NCBI RefSeq assembly: GCF_020012125.1
Contig: NZ_JAIFAG010000001.1
Location: 3,038,001 to 3,102,000 of the forward strand
Reading direction: 5' to 3'
DNA: 64,000 nucleotides
Source: Hymenobacter psoromatis
Lineage (GTDB): Bacteria > Bacteroidota > Bacteroidia > Cytophagales > Hymenobacteraceae
The notes under the pieces are model-generated. The model saw nothing but the letters and a program-made list of their open reading frames with translations. It had not been told where the DNA came from and did no database searches. Within the stretch, counting starts at the first letter, position 1. Each line of letters opens with the position of its first letter. Made by a program: the position numbers and the translations under genes. Of the stretch, positions 8,164 through 15,644 are shown in pieces.

Positions 8164-8919
8164 TCACAATATGCCTTCGTCGGCGAAGCTATAGTAGCCG
8201 TTATCGGTATAAATGAGGTGGTCGAGGATGGGCAAATCCAAAAAGCCGCCGGCCTCTTTCAGCTTTTTGGTTAGGGAAATGTCGGCCCCGCTGGGCTGGC
8301 GGTTGCCGCTGGGGTGGTTGTGCACCAGGATAATACTGCTGGCCAGGTGCTCCAGGGCCTGTTTGAAAATGAGCTTAGGGTCGGCCACGGTGCCGGCCAC
8401 GCCGCCGCTGCTGATTTTTTCCTGGCGCATCACCACGTTGGCGCGGTTGAGCAAAATCACCCAAAACTCCTCGTGGGGCAGGTCTTGTAGCGCCGGCCGC
8501 ACCAGCTGGTAAATGTCCTTGGAGCAAGTGATAGCCACGCGGCGGCCCGCGCCGGCCTCCTTGCGGCGGCGGCCCAGCTCCAGGGCCGCCACCACCGTGA
8601 TGGCTTTGGCCGGCCCTACCCCTGGGTGCCGGCACAGTTGCTTGATGCTGAGCCGAGCTAGCTCATTCAGGTCATTATCAGCGGCTTGCAGCATGAGCAT
8701 GCCCACATCTACGGCCGTAAGCTTGGTGGTGCCCGAGCCCAGCAGAATCGCAATCAGCTCGGCGTCGGAGAGAGCGGCGCGACCTTTCTGCACCATTTTT
8801 TCACGGGGACGGTCCTCTTCAGCCCAGCTCTTGATGCCGAAGCTGGCGGGCGGGGCGTAGGGCGCGGCCGGGGGCAAGTCGGCGTCAGCATCGGGCGAAG
8901 CCGGGGGGGTAGGGAACAT
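8164..8919 (-). CDS. radC: RadC family JAB1/MPN-domain protein
   Basis: The 251-residue protein has a Pro-rich leader, an N-terminal helical region with SDAELIAILLGSGT, a helix-hairpin-helix-like stretch (LCRHPGVGPAKA, about 96-106), and a C-terminal JAB1/MPN metalloprotein domain with HNHPSG at about 200-205 and the Asp at about 213. RadC was named as a DNA-repair factor, but its biochemical role remains unsettled; the fold suggests a zinc hydrolase or nuclease. It is chromosomal and not near any mobile element here. The leader contains a CCTACCCCC octamer encoding Phe-Pro-Thr-Pro. Confidence 0.93.
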   Translation of the reverse strand: MFPTPPASPDADADLPPAAPYAPPASFGIKSWAEEDRPREKMVQKGRAALSDAELIAILLGSGTTKLTAVDVGMLMLQAADNDLNELARLSIKQLCRHPGVGPAKAITVVAALELGRRRKEAGAGRRVAITCSKDIYQLVRPALQDLPHEEFWVILLNRANVVMRQEKISSGGVAGTVADPKLIFKQALEHLASSIILVHNHPSGNRQPSGADISLTKKLKEAGGFLDLPILDHLIYTDNGYYSFADEGIL

Positions 8920-9034
8920 ACAAAAGCTGATTTATAGCGGCCCAAGATAAAGCAAAACGCCGCGCCGTGCGTCAGCCGCGCGAGCCGGGCCGCACCGCAA
9001 ACCAAAACCCGCGGCCGGCCGTTTGGCCTTCCGT

Positions 9035-10282
9035 ATGCGCAACCAACTCGTTTTCTGGGGAATATTTTTCTTACTTATTATTGCTGAAACCTACGGCTAC
9101 CTGGCCGTGCGCACGGCGGCGGGGCTGACTTCGCCGGCCGCGCGGCGCGGCTTTACGGTTAGCTACTGGGTGCTCACGCTGGGGCTGTGGGCGCTGTGCT
9201 TCTGGGCCGCCCGCACCCGGCACGACGGCCCGGTGGCTCTCAAAAGCTACCTGCTGGCCGCCCCGCTGCTGCTGCTGGCGGCCAAGCTGGTCGTCGTTTT
9301 CCCGCTATTGCTGGAAGACCTGACGCGCCTGGGCCGCTGGGCGGCGGCGGGCTTCGGCGGCGCGGCGGGGGGTAGGGCGGCCGTGGAACCGATTTCGCGC
9401 AGCCAGTTTATCAGCCGGCTGGCGCTGGGGCTGGGCGCGGTGCCGCTGCTGGCCTTGCTTTGGGGCATGGCAAAAGGCAAAACCGACTACCGCGTGCGCC
9501 GCGTGGTGCTGCGCTACCCCAACCTGCCGGCCGCGTTCGACGGGTTTAAAATTCTGCAAATCTCCGACTTGCACACCGGCTCGTTCAACGGCAACCCGGA
9601 GCCCATGCGCCGGGCCGTGGGCATCATTAATGCCCAAAAAGCCGACCTCATCGTGATGACCGGCGACCTGGTGAACGACCGCGCCACGGAGGTAGAGCCG
9701 CACATCGAGGCGCTGGCGGGCATCAAGTCGGAACTGCCGATTTTCTCCATCCTCGGCAACCACGACTACGGCGACTACGTGCAGTGGACCAGCGCCGAGG
9801 CCAAGCGCGAGAACCTGCAGCGCCTGGCCCGCAACCACGCCAAAATTGGTTGGCGGCTGTTGCTGGATGAGAGCCACACCATCCGGCGCGGGGCCGATGA
9901 GCTGGCCGTGCTGGGCGTGCAGAACTGGAGCAGCCACCCCAACTTTCCCAAGCACGGCAACCTGCCCCAGGCCCACGCGGCCAGCGGCAACGCGCCCTTC
10001 AAGCTCCTGCTCTCGCACGACCCGTCTCACTGGGAAGCGCAGGTGCTTGACTACAAAGACATTGACCTCACGCTCAGCGGCCACACCCACGGGATGCAGT
10101 TTGGTGTGAATCTGCCGAATTTCAAGTGGAGCCCGGTGCAGTATTCCTACCCGCAGTGGGCGGGTATCTACGAGCAGGGTCGCCAGAAGCTGTACGTGAA
10201 CGTGGGCCTGGGCTACCTGGGCTTTCCGGGCCGGGTCGGGTTTCTGCCCGAAATAACCTTGCTGGAGTTGCGCCGGGCCTAG
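9035..10282 (+). CDS. Membrane-anchored metallophosphoesterase (YkuE/YaeI type)
   Basis: I choose ATG at 9035 (MRNQLVFWGIFFLLIIAETYG); an in-frame TTG lies 12 bases earlier. The N-terminal 150 residues hold several hydrophobic segments, then a calcineurin-like phosphoesterase domain with the full metal motif set: ISDLHTG, TGDLVND, GNHDYGD, LLSHDP and GHTHGM. Family members split phosphate esters, and the YaeI/YkuE group has been tied to lipid substrates at the membrane. The domain faces the side set by the membrane segments, which I cannot fix by eye. The gene stands alone, divergent from radC. Substrate unknown. Confidence 0.92.
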   Translation: MRNQLVFWGIFFLLIIAETYGYLAVRTAAGLTSPAARRGFTVSYWVLTLGLWALCFWAARTRHDGPVALKSYLLAAPLLLLAAKLVVVFPLLLEDLTRLGRWAAAGFGGAAGGRAAVEPISRSQFISRLALGLGAVPLLALLWGMAKGKTDYRVRRVVLRYPNLPAAFDGFKILQISDLHTGSFNGNPEPMRRAVGIINAQKADLIVMTGDLVNDRATEVEPHIEALAGIKSELPIFSILGNHDYGDYVQWTSAEAKRENLQRLARNHAKIGWRLLLDESHTIRRGADELAVLGVQNWSSHPNFPKHGNLPQAHAASGNAPFKLLLSHDPSHWEAQVLDYKDIDLTLSGHTHGMQFGVNLPNFKWSPVQYSYPQWAGIYEQGRQKLYVNVGLGYLGFPGRVGFLPEITLLELRRA

Positions 10283-10371
10283 CGGCGGGTGGGGCATAGG
10301 GATAACCTGCCGGGAAGTGCTTTCGTTGAAGGCCCCACAACTTACTGGTTTTAACAACCTTCCCTTTCTCC

Positions 10372-11073
10372 ATGAAAAACGCTTTGTTTATTTTGGCTGG
10401 TGCTACGGCCTTCTCGCTGGCCTCGTGCTCGCAGGAAAAAACCACTGACAAGACCACCACTACCACGGCCCCCGCCGACGGGGCAATGGCGACCAGCACC
10501 ACCGTAACCGACGAAACCTACCACGCCCGCGGCAACCGCATGGCCGATAAGTTTGCCTCGGATATGAAAATCACCGACGAGCCGACTAAGGAGAAGCTGC
10601 GCACGGCCTACTACAACCGCTCGAAGCGCTATGATACGATGCACCAGAAGTACGCGAGCGACACGGCCGGCATGGCTACCGATATGCGCCAGTATAATAC
10701 CGACACCGATGCCGAGTTTCAGGGCGTGCTGACCGACCCTTCGCAGTACAAGGCGTACCAGTCATCGCGCTCGACTTATGACGAGGCTACGAACCTGGAT
10801 AACAACACGATGCAGTCGAACAGCGGCGCGATGTCGGACACGACCGGTGCCATGTCGTCGGGGAGCGGCAGCGGCAGCACCATGAGCAGCAGCGCCGATA
10901 ACACGAGCGCTGCGCCGACTACTTCGGGCAGCACTACGCCAGGCCAGGGTACGATGAACGCCGATAATACCGTTTCCAAGTCCAAAACCAAGCTCGATAA
11001 CGGGGCTAAAATAAAGGTGAAGGGCGATGAAGTGAAGATAAAAACCGCCGATGGGCAGAAAATGAAAATGTAG
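10372..11073 (+). CDS. Exported lipoprotein with Ser/Thr-rich middle and Lys/Met tail
   Basis: The 233-residue protein starts MKNALFILAGATAFSLASCSQEK, a lipoprotein signal with lipobox LASC. A Thr-rich linker follows, then a helical region of about 80 residues (KEKLRTAYYNRSKRYD to YKAYQSSRSTYDEA). A low-complexity Ser/Gly/Thr stretch leads to a tail of alternating Lys and hydrophobic residues ending GQKMKM. The helical part, with its late DPSQYKAY segment, loosely recalls Spy/CpxP-like periplasmic proteins, but I would not assign it there without a profile search. Its tail resembles those of two other small exported proteins at 13596 and 14450. It ends in its own terminator. Confidence 0.75.
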   Translation: MKNALFILAGATAFSLASCSQEKTTDKTTTTTAPADGAMATSTTVTDETYHARGNRMADKFASDMKITDEPTKEKLRTAYYNRSKRYDTMHQKYASDTAGMATDMRQYNTDTDAEFQGVLTDPSQYKAYQSSRSTYDEATNLDNNTMQSNSGAMSDTTGAMSSGSGSGSTMSSSADNTSAAPTTSGSTTPGQGTMNADNTVSKSKTKLDNGAKIKVKGDEVKIKTADGQKMKM

Positions 11074-11107
11074 GCTTTGGGCGGTAAAATCTGCTTATTA
11101 GCCGCTG

Positions 11108-11142
11108 AAAAGCCCGCGTCTGCAACGGCGCGGGCTTTTTTT
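11108..11142 (+). terminator. Intrinsic terminator
   Basis: AAAAGCCCGCG and CGCGGGCTTTTTTT form an 11-bp stem with a 10-base loop and a T-run, 35 bp after the lipoprotein stop codon. Confidence 0.88.
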
Positions 11143-11225
11143 GCCTCCTTTGGTGGCAGCTTTGTGCTGGCGTTGCGTTATTTTGATACGTGTCTGAACC
11201 GATTACCCCCACTTTTTTTCGATGT

Positions 11226-11876
11226 ATGCTGCTGGCTCTCAGCCTAATGCTGGCCGGCGGGCGGGCGTGGGCACAGGCGGGCAGCCCTCCGCCTACCGTG
11301 CGCGTGAGCGGCAACGTGTCGGCGGCCGAAAACCGGCAGGCCATTCCGGGGGCTACGGTGCAGGTGCAGCGTACCCATCGCGGCCTGGCGGCCGATGCGG
11401 AGGGCGCATTTCTCATCACGGCGCTGGCTACGGATACGCTGCTGTTTCGGGCGGTGGGCTACAAGCCGCACCGGCTGGTGCTGGGCGGCACCACGCTTTC
11501 GCAGCTGGTGGTGCAGGTGAAAATGGTGCGCGACTCAGTGCAACTGGGCGAGGTGCGCGTGACCGCCGACCGCCCCGACCGCGCCGCCATCAACCGGGCG
11601 CTGCGCAATATGAAGCGCCCTACCCCCCCGGTGGTGAAGATACCCAAGCGCGCGCCCAAGCCCAAGCCGCTCTTCGCCGTGGACTCGACTGCGCCCCGCG
11701 CCGAAGCGCCCACCATCAGCGGCTCGAACGTGGACTGGCTCTACGACCAGTTTTCGCGCCAGGGTAAGGAGCGCCGCAAAGTGGAGATGCTTAAAGCCCG
11801 CGATGCCGCCGAAGAAGCCGCTAAGCGCCGTGCCGAGTATAATAAGGCGTTTCGGGATAACCGAGGGTATGAGTAA
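11226..11876 (+). CDS. Exported protein with carboxypeptidase regulatory-like domain
   Basis: The frame is open from a GTG at 11190, but the ATG at 11226 gives a clean signal peptide (MLLALSLMLAGGRAWAQA). After it comes a CarboxypepD_reg-like beta-sandwich domain: VSGNVSAAENRQAIPGATV, GLAADAEGAFLITA, DTLLFRAVGYKPHRLVLGG. This domain is usual at the N-terminus of Bacteroidota outer-membrane proteins such as TonB-dependent receptors, but here no barrel follows. The rest is basic and Pro-rich (KRPTPPVVKI), ending in a charged helix rich in Arg, Lys and Glu. About 216 residues. Role unknown; probably periplasmic and binding or structural. Confidence 0.8.
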   Translation: MLLALSLMLAGGRAWAQAGSPPPTVRVSGNVSAAENRQAIPGATVQVQRTHRGLAADAEGAFLITALATDTLLFRAVGYKPHRLVLGGTTLSQLVVQVKMVRDSVQLGEVRVTADRPDRAAINRALRNMKRPTPPVVKIPKRAPKPKPLFAVDSTAPRAEAPTISGSNVDWLYDQFSRQGKERRKVEMLKARDAAEEAAKRRAEYNKAFRDNRGYE

Positions 11877-11896
11877 TAATTGCTGCTTGTTAAGCA

Positions 11897-12003
11897 CTTG
11901 TAATTGCGAGCGCAGCGCGGCAATCTTTCCTTCACACTAGGATTACTAACTCGATTAAGCGAACGACCAGGAAAGATTGCCGCGCTGCGCTCGCAATTAC
12001 AAG
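11897..12003. repeat. Perfect long palindrome with TTGCGAGCGCAGCGCGG-like core
   Basis: Arms at 11897-11931 and 11969-12003 are exact inverted copies over 35 bases, around a 37-base loop. The arm contains TTGCGAGCGCAGCGCGGCAA in its + orientation as ATTGCGAGCGCAGCGCGGCA. The same core appears at 51190-51297 and, shortened, at 58832-58865. It lies between two + strand genes with no T-run. Confidence 0.92.
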
Positions 12004-12048
12004 CGATTAGCTGCCAACTAACCATCAAAACCTCCGTAAGCCAAAGGG

Positions 12049-13131
12049 ATGAAAATTGGGTATCCTTGCGTGAATGAAACGCTGCCGTGCAGCGCAGCCG
12101 GCACTTTTCGGCTGGCCTCGTACTCGGAGGAGCGGCTGGTGACAACCGTGGCAGCCAACCTAGCTTGCCTGCGGCAAATTCTGGAGTGGAACGTGGCCCA
12201 CGGGCTGCTATTTTTTCGGATGGGCTCGGGCATCGTGCCGTTTGGCTCGCATGAAGTCAATACATTTCCGTGGCAGGCGCATTTTAAGGCTGAATTTCAA
12301 GCCCTTGGAGCCTACATCCGGCAGCACGGAATGCGCATCTCGTTCCACCCCGACCAGTTCGTGGTGCTCAACTCACCGGACCCGGCCATCGTGCAACGTA
12401 GCGTGGCGGAGTTGGTATACCAGGGCTTGATGCTGGACTTGATGGAGCTGGACAGCACGGCCAAGCTGCAAATTCACGCCGGCGGAGCCTACGGCGACAA
12501 AGGTGCGGCCTTGGCCCGCTGGGTCGAAACCTTCCAAACGCTGGTGCCGGAGGCCGTGAAAATTCGGCTGGTAGTAGAGAATGACGACCGCCTCTACAGC
12601 CTGCGCGAGTGCCTGAGCCTGCACGACCTGACGGGCGTACCCATCCTGTTCGATAATTTTCACCACGAATGCCTGAACCACGGCGAGCCCATGCGCGAAG
12701 CCCTGCGTCTGGCCGCTGCTACCTGGCATCCCGTCCGCGACGGCGTGCTGATGATGGATTACAGCTCGCAGGCCCCCGGCGAGCGCCGCGGCAAGCACAC
12801 TGATGCGCTGGTGCCCGAGCTGTTCCGCGCCTTCCTGGCCGACCTCGATGGACTGAACGTGGATATGATGCTCGAAATCAAGGATAAAGAGGCCAGTGCC
12901 GTGCGCGCCGCCCAAGTGCTGCGCGAGCTGGGCTACCTGCCGCCCGCGCCGGCCGGCTACGCGCCGCCTACTTTCGCTCCCCGCCCTACCCCCCCTCTCG
13001 CTACTGAAGGCCGCCCGGTGCCACCCATCAAAAAACCGCGCAAAACGGCGTCCAAACCCGCGCCGGCCGAAGCGGACTCGGCGGCTCCGAAAGCCAAACG
13101 GGTCGCTGCCAAAAAACCAACCGCGCCGTAA
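12049..13131 (+). CDS. uvsE: UV DNA damage endonuclease
   Basis: The 360-residue protein begins MKIGYPCVNETLPC and shows the UvdE/UvsE TIM-barrel pattern: FFRMGSGIVPFGSH, MRISFHPDQFVVLNS, LQIHAGGAYGDK, RLVVENDD, VPILFDNFHHECLNHG and DVMLEIKDKE-like metal-binding segments (seen as MMLEIKDKE). UvsE nicks DNA 5' of UV photoproducts and starts an excision pathway independent of UvrABC. The last 60 or so residues are not part of the barrel: they are Pro, Ala and Lys rich (KKPRKTASKPAPAEA), likely disordered and DNA-attracting. A CCTACCCCC octamer encodes RPTPP at the start of this tail. A small hypothetical gene follows 42 bp downstream. Confidence 0.95.
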   Translation: MKIGYPCVNETLPCSAAGTFRLASYSEERLVTTVAANLACLRQILEWNVAHGLLFFRMGSGIVPFGSHEVNTFPWQAHFKAEFQALGAYIRQHGMRISFHPDQFVVLNSPDPAIVQRSVAELVYQGLMLDLMELDSTAKLQIHAGGAYGDKGAALARWVETFQTLVPEAVKIRLVVENDDRLYSLRECLSLHDLTGVPILFDNFHHECLNHGEPMREALRLAAATWHPVRDGVLMMDYSSQAPGERRGKHTDALVPELFRAFLADLDGLNVDMMLEIKDKEASAVRAAQVLRELGYLPPAPAGYAPPTFAPRPTPPLATEGRPVPPIKKPRKTASKPAPAEADSAAPKAKRVAAKKPTAP

Positions 13132-13173
13132 CGAGCCGGCTTTATTCTCCTCCTTCTCCCTACCCCCTTTTTT

Positions 13174-13512
13174 ATGAACGACTTGTTGCACGCAACCCTC
13201 GCCGGGTTGCAGAACGGCCTCACCAGCCTGCCCCTGGGCTCCGCGATGGACAATACCGAAACCTGGCAGCAGCAGTTTCTGCAAAGCGGCCAGCCCGAGT
13301 TTCAGGATATTGCCCGCGAAATGGGCAACTTACAGTCGCTGCTCACCAGCGGCAGCCTTAACGCCACCGCCATCGGCAACTCACTGAATATGCTCGGCGA
13401 CCAAACCAGCCAGGTTAGCCACCACGCGCCCGCCAACCTCAAGCCCGACCTGCTAAAGCTGGCCGATACGCTGCGCCGCCACGGCCACGACCTGCTGGCT
13501 CATACCAACTAA
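13174..13512 (+). CDS. Small helical hypothetical protein
   Basis: The 112-residue product begins MNDLLHATLAGLQNGLTSL, with no signal peptide or membrane segment. It looks helical, with SLNATAIGNSLNMLGDQTSQV and a final DLLKLADTLRRHGHDLLAHTN. It follows uvsE by 42 bp and ends at a strong terminator, so it may share the uvsE transcript. A CCTACCCC octamer lies in the space before its start codon. I recognise no family. Confidence 0.7.
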   Translation: MNDLLHATLAGLQNGLTSLPLGSAMDNTETWQQQFLQSGQPEFQDIAREMGNLQSLLTSGSLNATAIGNSLNMLGDQTSQVSHHAPANLKPDLLKLADTLRRHGHDLLAHTN

Positions 13513-13520
13513 TTCTGTCC

Positions 13521-13580
13521 CTACCCCCCTAAAAAAGGCTGGCCTCCCGCGTGGGAGGCCAGCCTTTTTTAGGGGGGTAG
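13521..13580. terminator. Bidirectional terminator, 60-bp near-perfect palindrome
   Basis: The half-arms 13521-13550 and 13551-13580 match at 29 of 30 positions. The inner stem is a GC-rich GGCTGGCCTCCC hairpin followed by TTTTTT on both strands, so it can end both the + gene before it and the - gene after it. The outer arms include a CCTACCCCC octamer on each side, making it the only place where this octamer is paired in a stem. Confidence 0.9.
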
Positions 13581-13595
13581 GCGTGCTGGGAAACC

Positions 13596-13883
13596 CTACA
13601 TCTTGGTTTTCATCTTGCCTTTACCGCCCATCATTTCACCTTTGCGCTTAGTGGTTTTGCGCTTCATGCCATCGCCCGTAGTGCCGTATTCGTTGCCGGT
13701 GGGTTTGCCTACGACGGTGCCGGTAGCCTCAGCGGCATTGCCCATGCTGCTGCGGGTGGTATTAGGGCTAGCCATTGTGGCCGGGGCCTGCTGGGCGCTG
13801 GGGCTGATGGGGGCGGTTTGGGCGTGGGCGCTGCCAAAGCAGCAAGTAGCCACGAGGGCAAGCAGAAGATTTCTGGCGTTCAT
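13596..13883 (-). CDS. Small exported protein with Lys/Met-rich tail
   Basis: I choose the ATG at 13881-13883, giving MNARNLLLALVATCCFGSAHAQ, a clear signal peptide. The mature part is about 70 residues, first low-complexity (PSAQQAPATMASPNTT) and then strongly basic with many Met residues, ending KGKMKTKM. It precedes no close partner; two other small exported genes lie upstream on the same strand. The tail resembles those of the products at 10372 and 14450. Function unknown. Confidence 0.7.
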   Translation of the reverse strand: MNARNLLLALVATCCFGSAHAQTAPISPSAQQAPATMASPNTTRSSMGNAAEATGTVVGKPTGNEYGTTGDGMKRKTTKRKGEMMGGKGKMKTKM

Positions 13884-13917
13884 AAGAAAAGAATAATGGG
13901 GATGCTGCAATCAGCAG

Positions 13918-14352
13918 CTACGGCTGGATGGTGGGTTTTACTACGCTGGGCAACGAATTATTTTGGGGTAGCGGCGGGCGGCGCTGGTAGATGTTGCTGG
14001 AGCCTACCCCCCGGCTGGGCACGATGTCGCTCGACTGCCGCCGTCCCGTCTGCGGAATGAGCGGCTGTTCGCGCACGTCGGGTACGGCCGTGGGCGATAT
14101 GTCAGGAGTGCCGGCCAGGGGCACCGAGCCGTTGGGCTGGCGGCTGGGCTGGGCATCGTAGCTGCTGGTAGTGCGCTGCACCTCCGATGGCCCCTGAATA
14201 GTGCTCTGGTTCAGGGCAGGGTTTACGGGGGGCACGCTGGTCTGGTTCTGGGCTCCGCCGCGCATGGGCGCGGTGGCGTCGAAGGGTACGGTTTGGGCGC
14301 GGGCCGCAACGGCGGCCAAGCCCAGCACCAATAATAGAGTCAACGTTTTCAT
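13918..14352 (-). CDS. Exported low-complexity hypothetical protein
   Basis: The ATG at 14350-14352 gives a signal peptide (MKTLTLLLVLGLAAVAARAQ). The rest, about 125 residues, is rich in Pro, Gln, Asn, Ser and Thr, probably disordered, with no motif I recognise; it ends LPSVVKPTIQP. A second ATG two codons upstream (MAMKTL) is possible. It sits between two other small exported genes on the same strand. Confidence 0.65.
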   Translation of the reverse strand: MKTLTLLLVLGLAAVAARAQTVPFDATAPMRGGAQNQTSVPPVNPALNQSTIQGPSEVQRTTSSYDAQPSRQPNGSVPLAGTPDISPTAVPDVREQPLIPQTGRRQSSDIVPSRGVGSSNIYQRRPPLPQNNSLPSVVKPTIQP

Positions 14353-14386
14353 GGCCAAATAATTATGAAGATTAGCAGAAAGTAAA

Positions 14387-14422
14387 AGAAGCCGGCTACC
14401 CCAGACAGGAAAGCCGGCTTCT
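14387..14422 (-). terminator. Intrinsic terminator after the small exported gene
   Basis: AGAAGCCGGCT (14387-14397) and AGCCGGCTTCT (14412-14422) form an 11-bp perfect stem. On the minus strand the stem runs into TTCTTTTAC. It closes the transcript of the gene at 14450-14746. Confidence 0.75.
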
Positions 14423-14449
14423 ATACGCAGAATGCTAGCCTGATGGCTA

Positions 14450-14746
14450 TTACATAGAGCCGCTAGACGTCGTGCTCTTGGTCTTCGAGCCTTTGCCCTT
14501 CATCCGCTCGCGGCGCATGGGCTTTTTGTCGCTCATCGAGCCGTTGCCCATCGAGCCATTATCCATCGTGCCAGAGGTCGAGGTGCCATTGCTCATCGTG
14601 CCGGAGGTCGAAGTGCCTGGCATCGTGCCGGTAGTAGTGCCGGGCGTAGTGGTGCCAGGCGTGGTAGTGCTAGGCGTAGTTTGGGCGAAGGCGGCGCTGG
14701 TGCTAAGGGCAAAAGCGGCGGCAAGGAAAATAGGGGCGGTCTTCAT
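14450..14746 (-). CDS. Small exported protein with Thr-Pro-Gly repeats and basic tail
   Basis: The ATG at 14744-14746 gives a signal peptide (MKTAPIFLAAAFALSTSAAFAQ). The mature protein is built of short repeats, first TTPGTTTPGTTT and then SGTM/NGSM units, followed by a basic segment (KKPMRRERMKGKGSKTK). About 98 residues. Such sequences are unstructured and may coat or bind acidic polymers, but that is a guess. The tail links it to the products at 10372 and 13596. Confidence 0.65.
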   Translation of the reverse strand: MKTAPIFLAAAFALSTSAAFAQTTPSTTTPGTTTPGTTTGTMPGTSTSGTMSNGTSTSGTMDNGSMGNGSMSDKKPMRRERMKGKGSKTKSTTSSGSM

Positions 14747-14994
14747 GGAAAAGGAGGTAAATGGTGAATGAACTGGCAATTGCCGGCCCTTATACGTCAG
14801 GTCAGTGCCCTATTGTTGCCTGTTTTTCAGTATTAATTCATTAATCTTTCAGTAAACACGGCGTTACTATTTTCATTTACAGCTAATAAACAAGGCGTTA
14901 TGATTAGCCGGCTAATGCTACAACAATTGCGTTTCGGAAGTGGTCTTTGCTAGCTACTGGCAGCAACCCGCGGCCCTACCCCGGCCAGCTGGCT

Positions 14995-15369
14995 TCACCA
15001 TTTTTTAAAAATGATATACACTGCTGCTACCAGCAGCCCAAAGCCTACCAGGTGATTCCAGCCGAGCTTATCGGTTTTGAAGACAAACACTGTACACAGC
15101 GTGAAAACGCTGAGCGTTATCACTTCCTGGATTACTTTGAGCTGAAACAGGCCAAACGGCCCTCCGTTTTCTTCAAAGCCCAGACGGTTGGCCGGCACCT
15201 GAAAGATGTATTCGAACAACGCCAAGCCCCAGCTCACCAAGATGACACCCCACAGCCCAAGCTTGGCAAACCAAGCCATCTTCTTGAACAAATGCAGATG
15301 CCCATACCAGGCAAAGGTCATAAAGAGGTTGGATACCGTGAGGAGCAGAATCGCATACAGACCGCGCAT
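14995..15369 (-). CDS. DUF486 family small membrane protein
   Basis: The ATG at 15367-15369 starts MRGLYAILLLTVSNLFMTFAWYGHL, the first of four hydrophobic segments. Others include LGLWGVILVSWGLALFEYIF and LGWNHLVGFGLLVAAVYIIF. The sequence NVPANR-like segment (seen as QVPANRLGFEENGGPFGLFQLKVIQEV) is characteristic of DUF486, a family of about 115-residue proteins of drug/metabolite-transporter type. About 124 residues. Its substrate is unknown. The 215 bp upstream of 14995 towards 14780 hold no gene; I saw only two short similar stretches (aacacggcgtta, aacaaggcgtta). Confidence 0.85.
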   Translation of the reverse strand: MRGLYAILLLTVSNLFMTFAWYGHLHLFKKMAWFAKLGLWGVILVSWGLALFEYIFQVPANRLGFEENGGPFGLFQLKVIQEVITLSVFTLCTVFVFKTDKLGWNHLVGFGLLVAAVYIIFKKW

Positions 15370-15451
15370 AGCAAAGCAACTAAGGGAGGGTGGTACGGTA
15401 AAGCTAACGCCGGCCATTGCCCGGCCCGGCGCCGGATAGCCCGGCGCACCG

Positions 15452-15459
15452 TATGTTTG
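15452..15459 (+). promoter_or_regulatory. Candidate -7 box of the tRNA-Ala promoter
   Basis: TATGTTTG matches the Bacteroidota consensus TAnnTTTG and ends 9 bp before the first base of the mature tRNA. No TTG lies 19 bp upstream. Confidence 0.45.
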
Positions 15460-15468
15460 CGGCCGAAT

Positions 15469-15542
15469 GGGGGATTAGCTCAGCTGGCTAGAGCGATTGC
15501 TCCGCAAGCAATAGGTCATCGGTTCGACTCCGATATTCTCCA
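15469..15542 (+). tRNA. tRNA-Ala, anticodon CGC
   Basis: The 74 bases fold into a full cloverleaf: acceptor GGGGGAT/ATTCTCC, D-stem GCTC/GAGC, anticodon stem ATTGC/GCAAT, T-stem ATCGG/CCGAT with loop TTCGACT, discriminator A. The acceptor has a G3-U70 pair, the known identity element of tRNA-Ala. The seven-base anticodon loop is TCCGCAA, so the anticodon is CGC. Position 33 is then C rather than the nearly invariant U, which is unusual. CCA is not encoded. A strong terminator follows. Confidence 0.85.
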
Positions 15543-15546
15543 CTTG

Positions 15547-15580
15547 AGTCCTCGCCCCTACCGGGCGGGGACTTTTTTTT
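15547..15580 (+). terminator. Intrinsic terminator of tRNA-Ala
   Basis: An 11-bp stem (AGTCCTCGCCC with GGGCGGGGACT, one G-U type mismatch) with a five-base loop is followed by eight T residues, 4 bp after the tRNA. Confidence 0.9.
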
Positions 15581-15590
15581 GCCAGCCGGC

Positions 15591-15633
15591 CTCAAAACAA
15601 AAAACCCGTTTCCAGGTCAGAAACGGGTTTTTT
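15591..15633 (-). terminator. Intrinsic terminator of tmRNA
   Basis: On the minus strand an AAACCCGTTT/AAACGGGTTT stem with a nine-base loop is followed by TTTTTTG. It lies 12 bp after the tmRNA 3' end. A T-run on the + side means it may also act in the other direction. Confidence 0.85.
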
Positions 15634-15644
15634 AACTTTTTTAG

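Noticed and set aside
9305-10357. A 350-codon open frame on the minus strand opposite the metallophosphoesterase gene
   Set aside because: It is the shadow of a GC-rich + strand gene whose motifs are complete; the product is His/Arg/Val-rich with no family features.
14472-14771. A 99-codon + frame opposite the Thr-Pro-Gly repeat gene
   Set aside because: It mirrors the repeats of the minus gene; that gene has a clear signal peptide and terminator.
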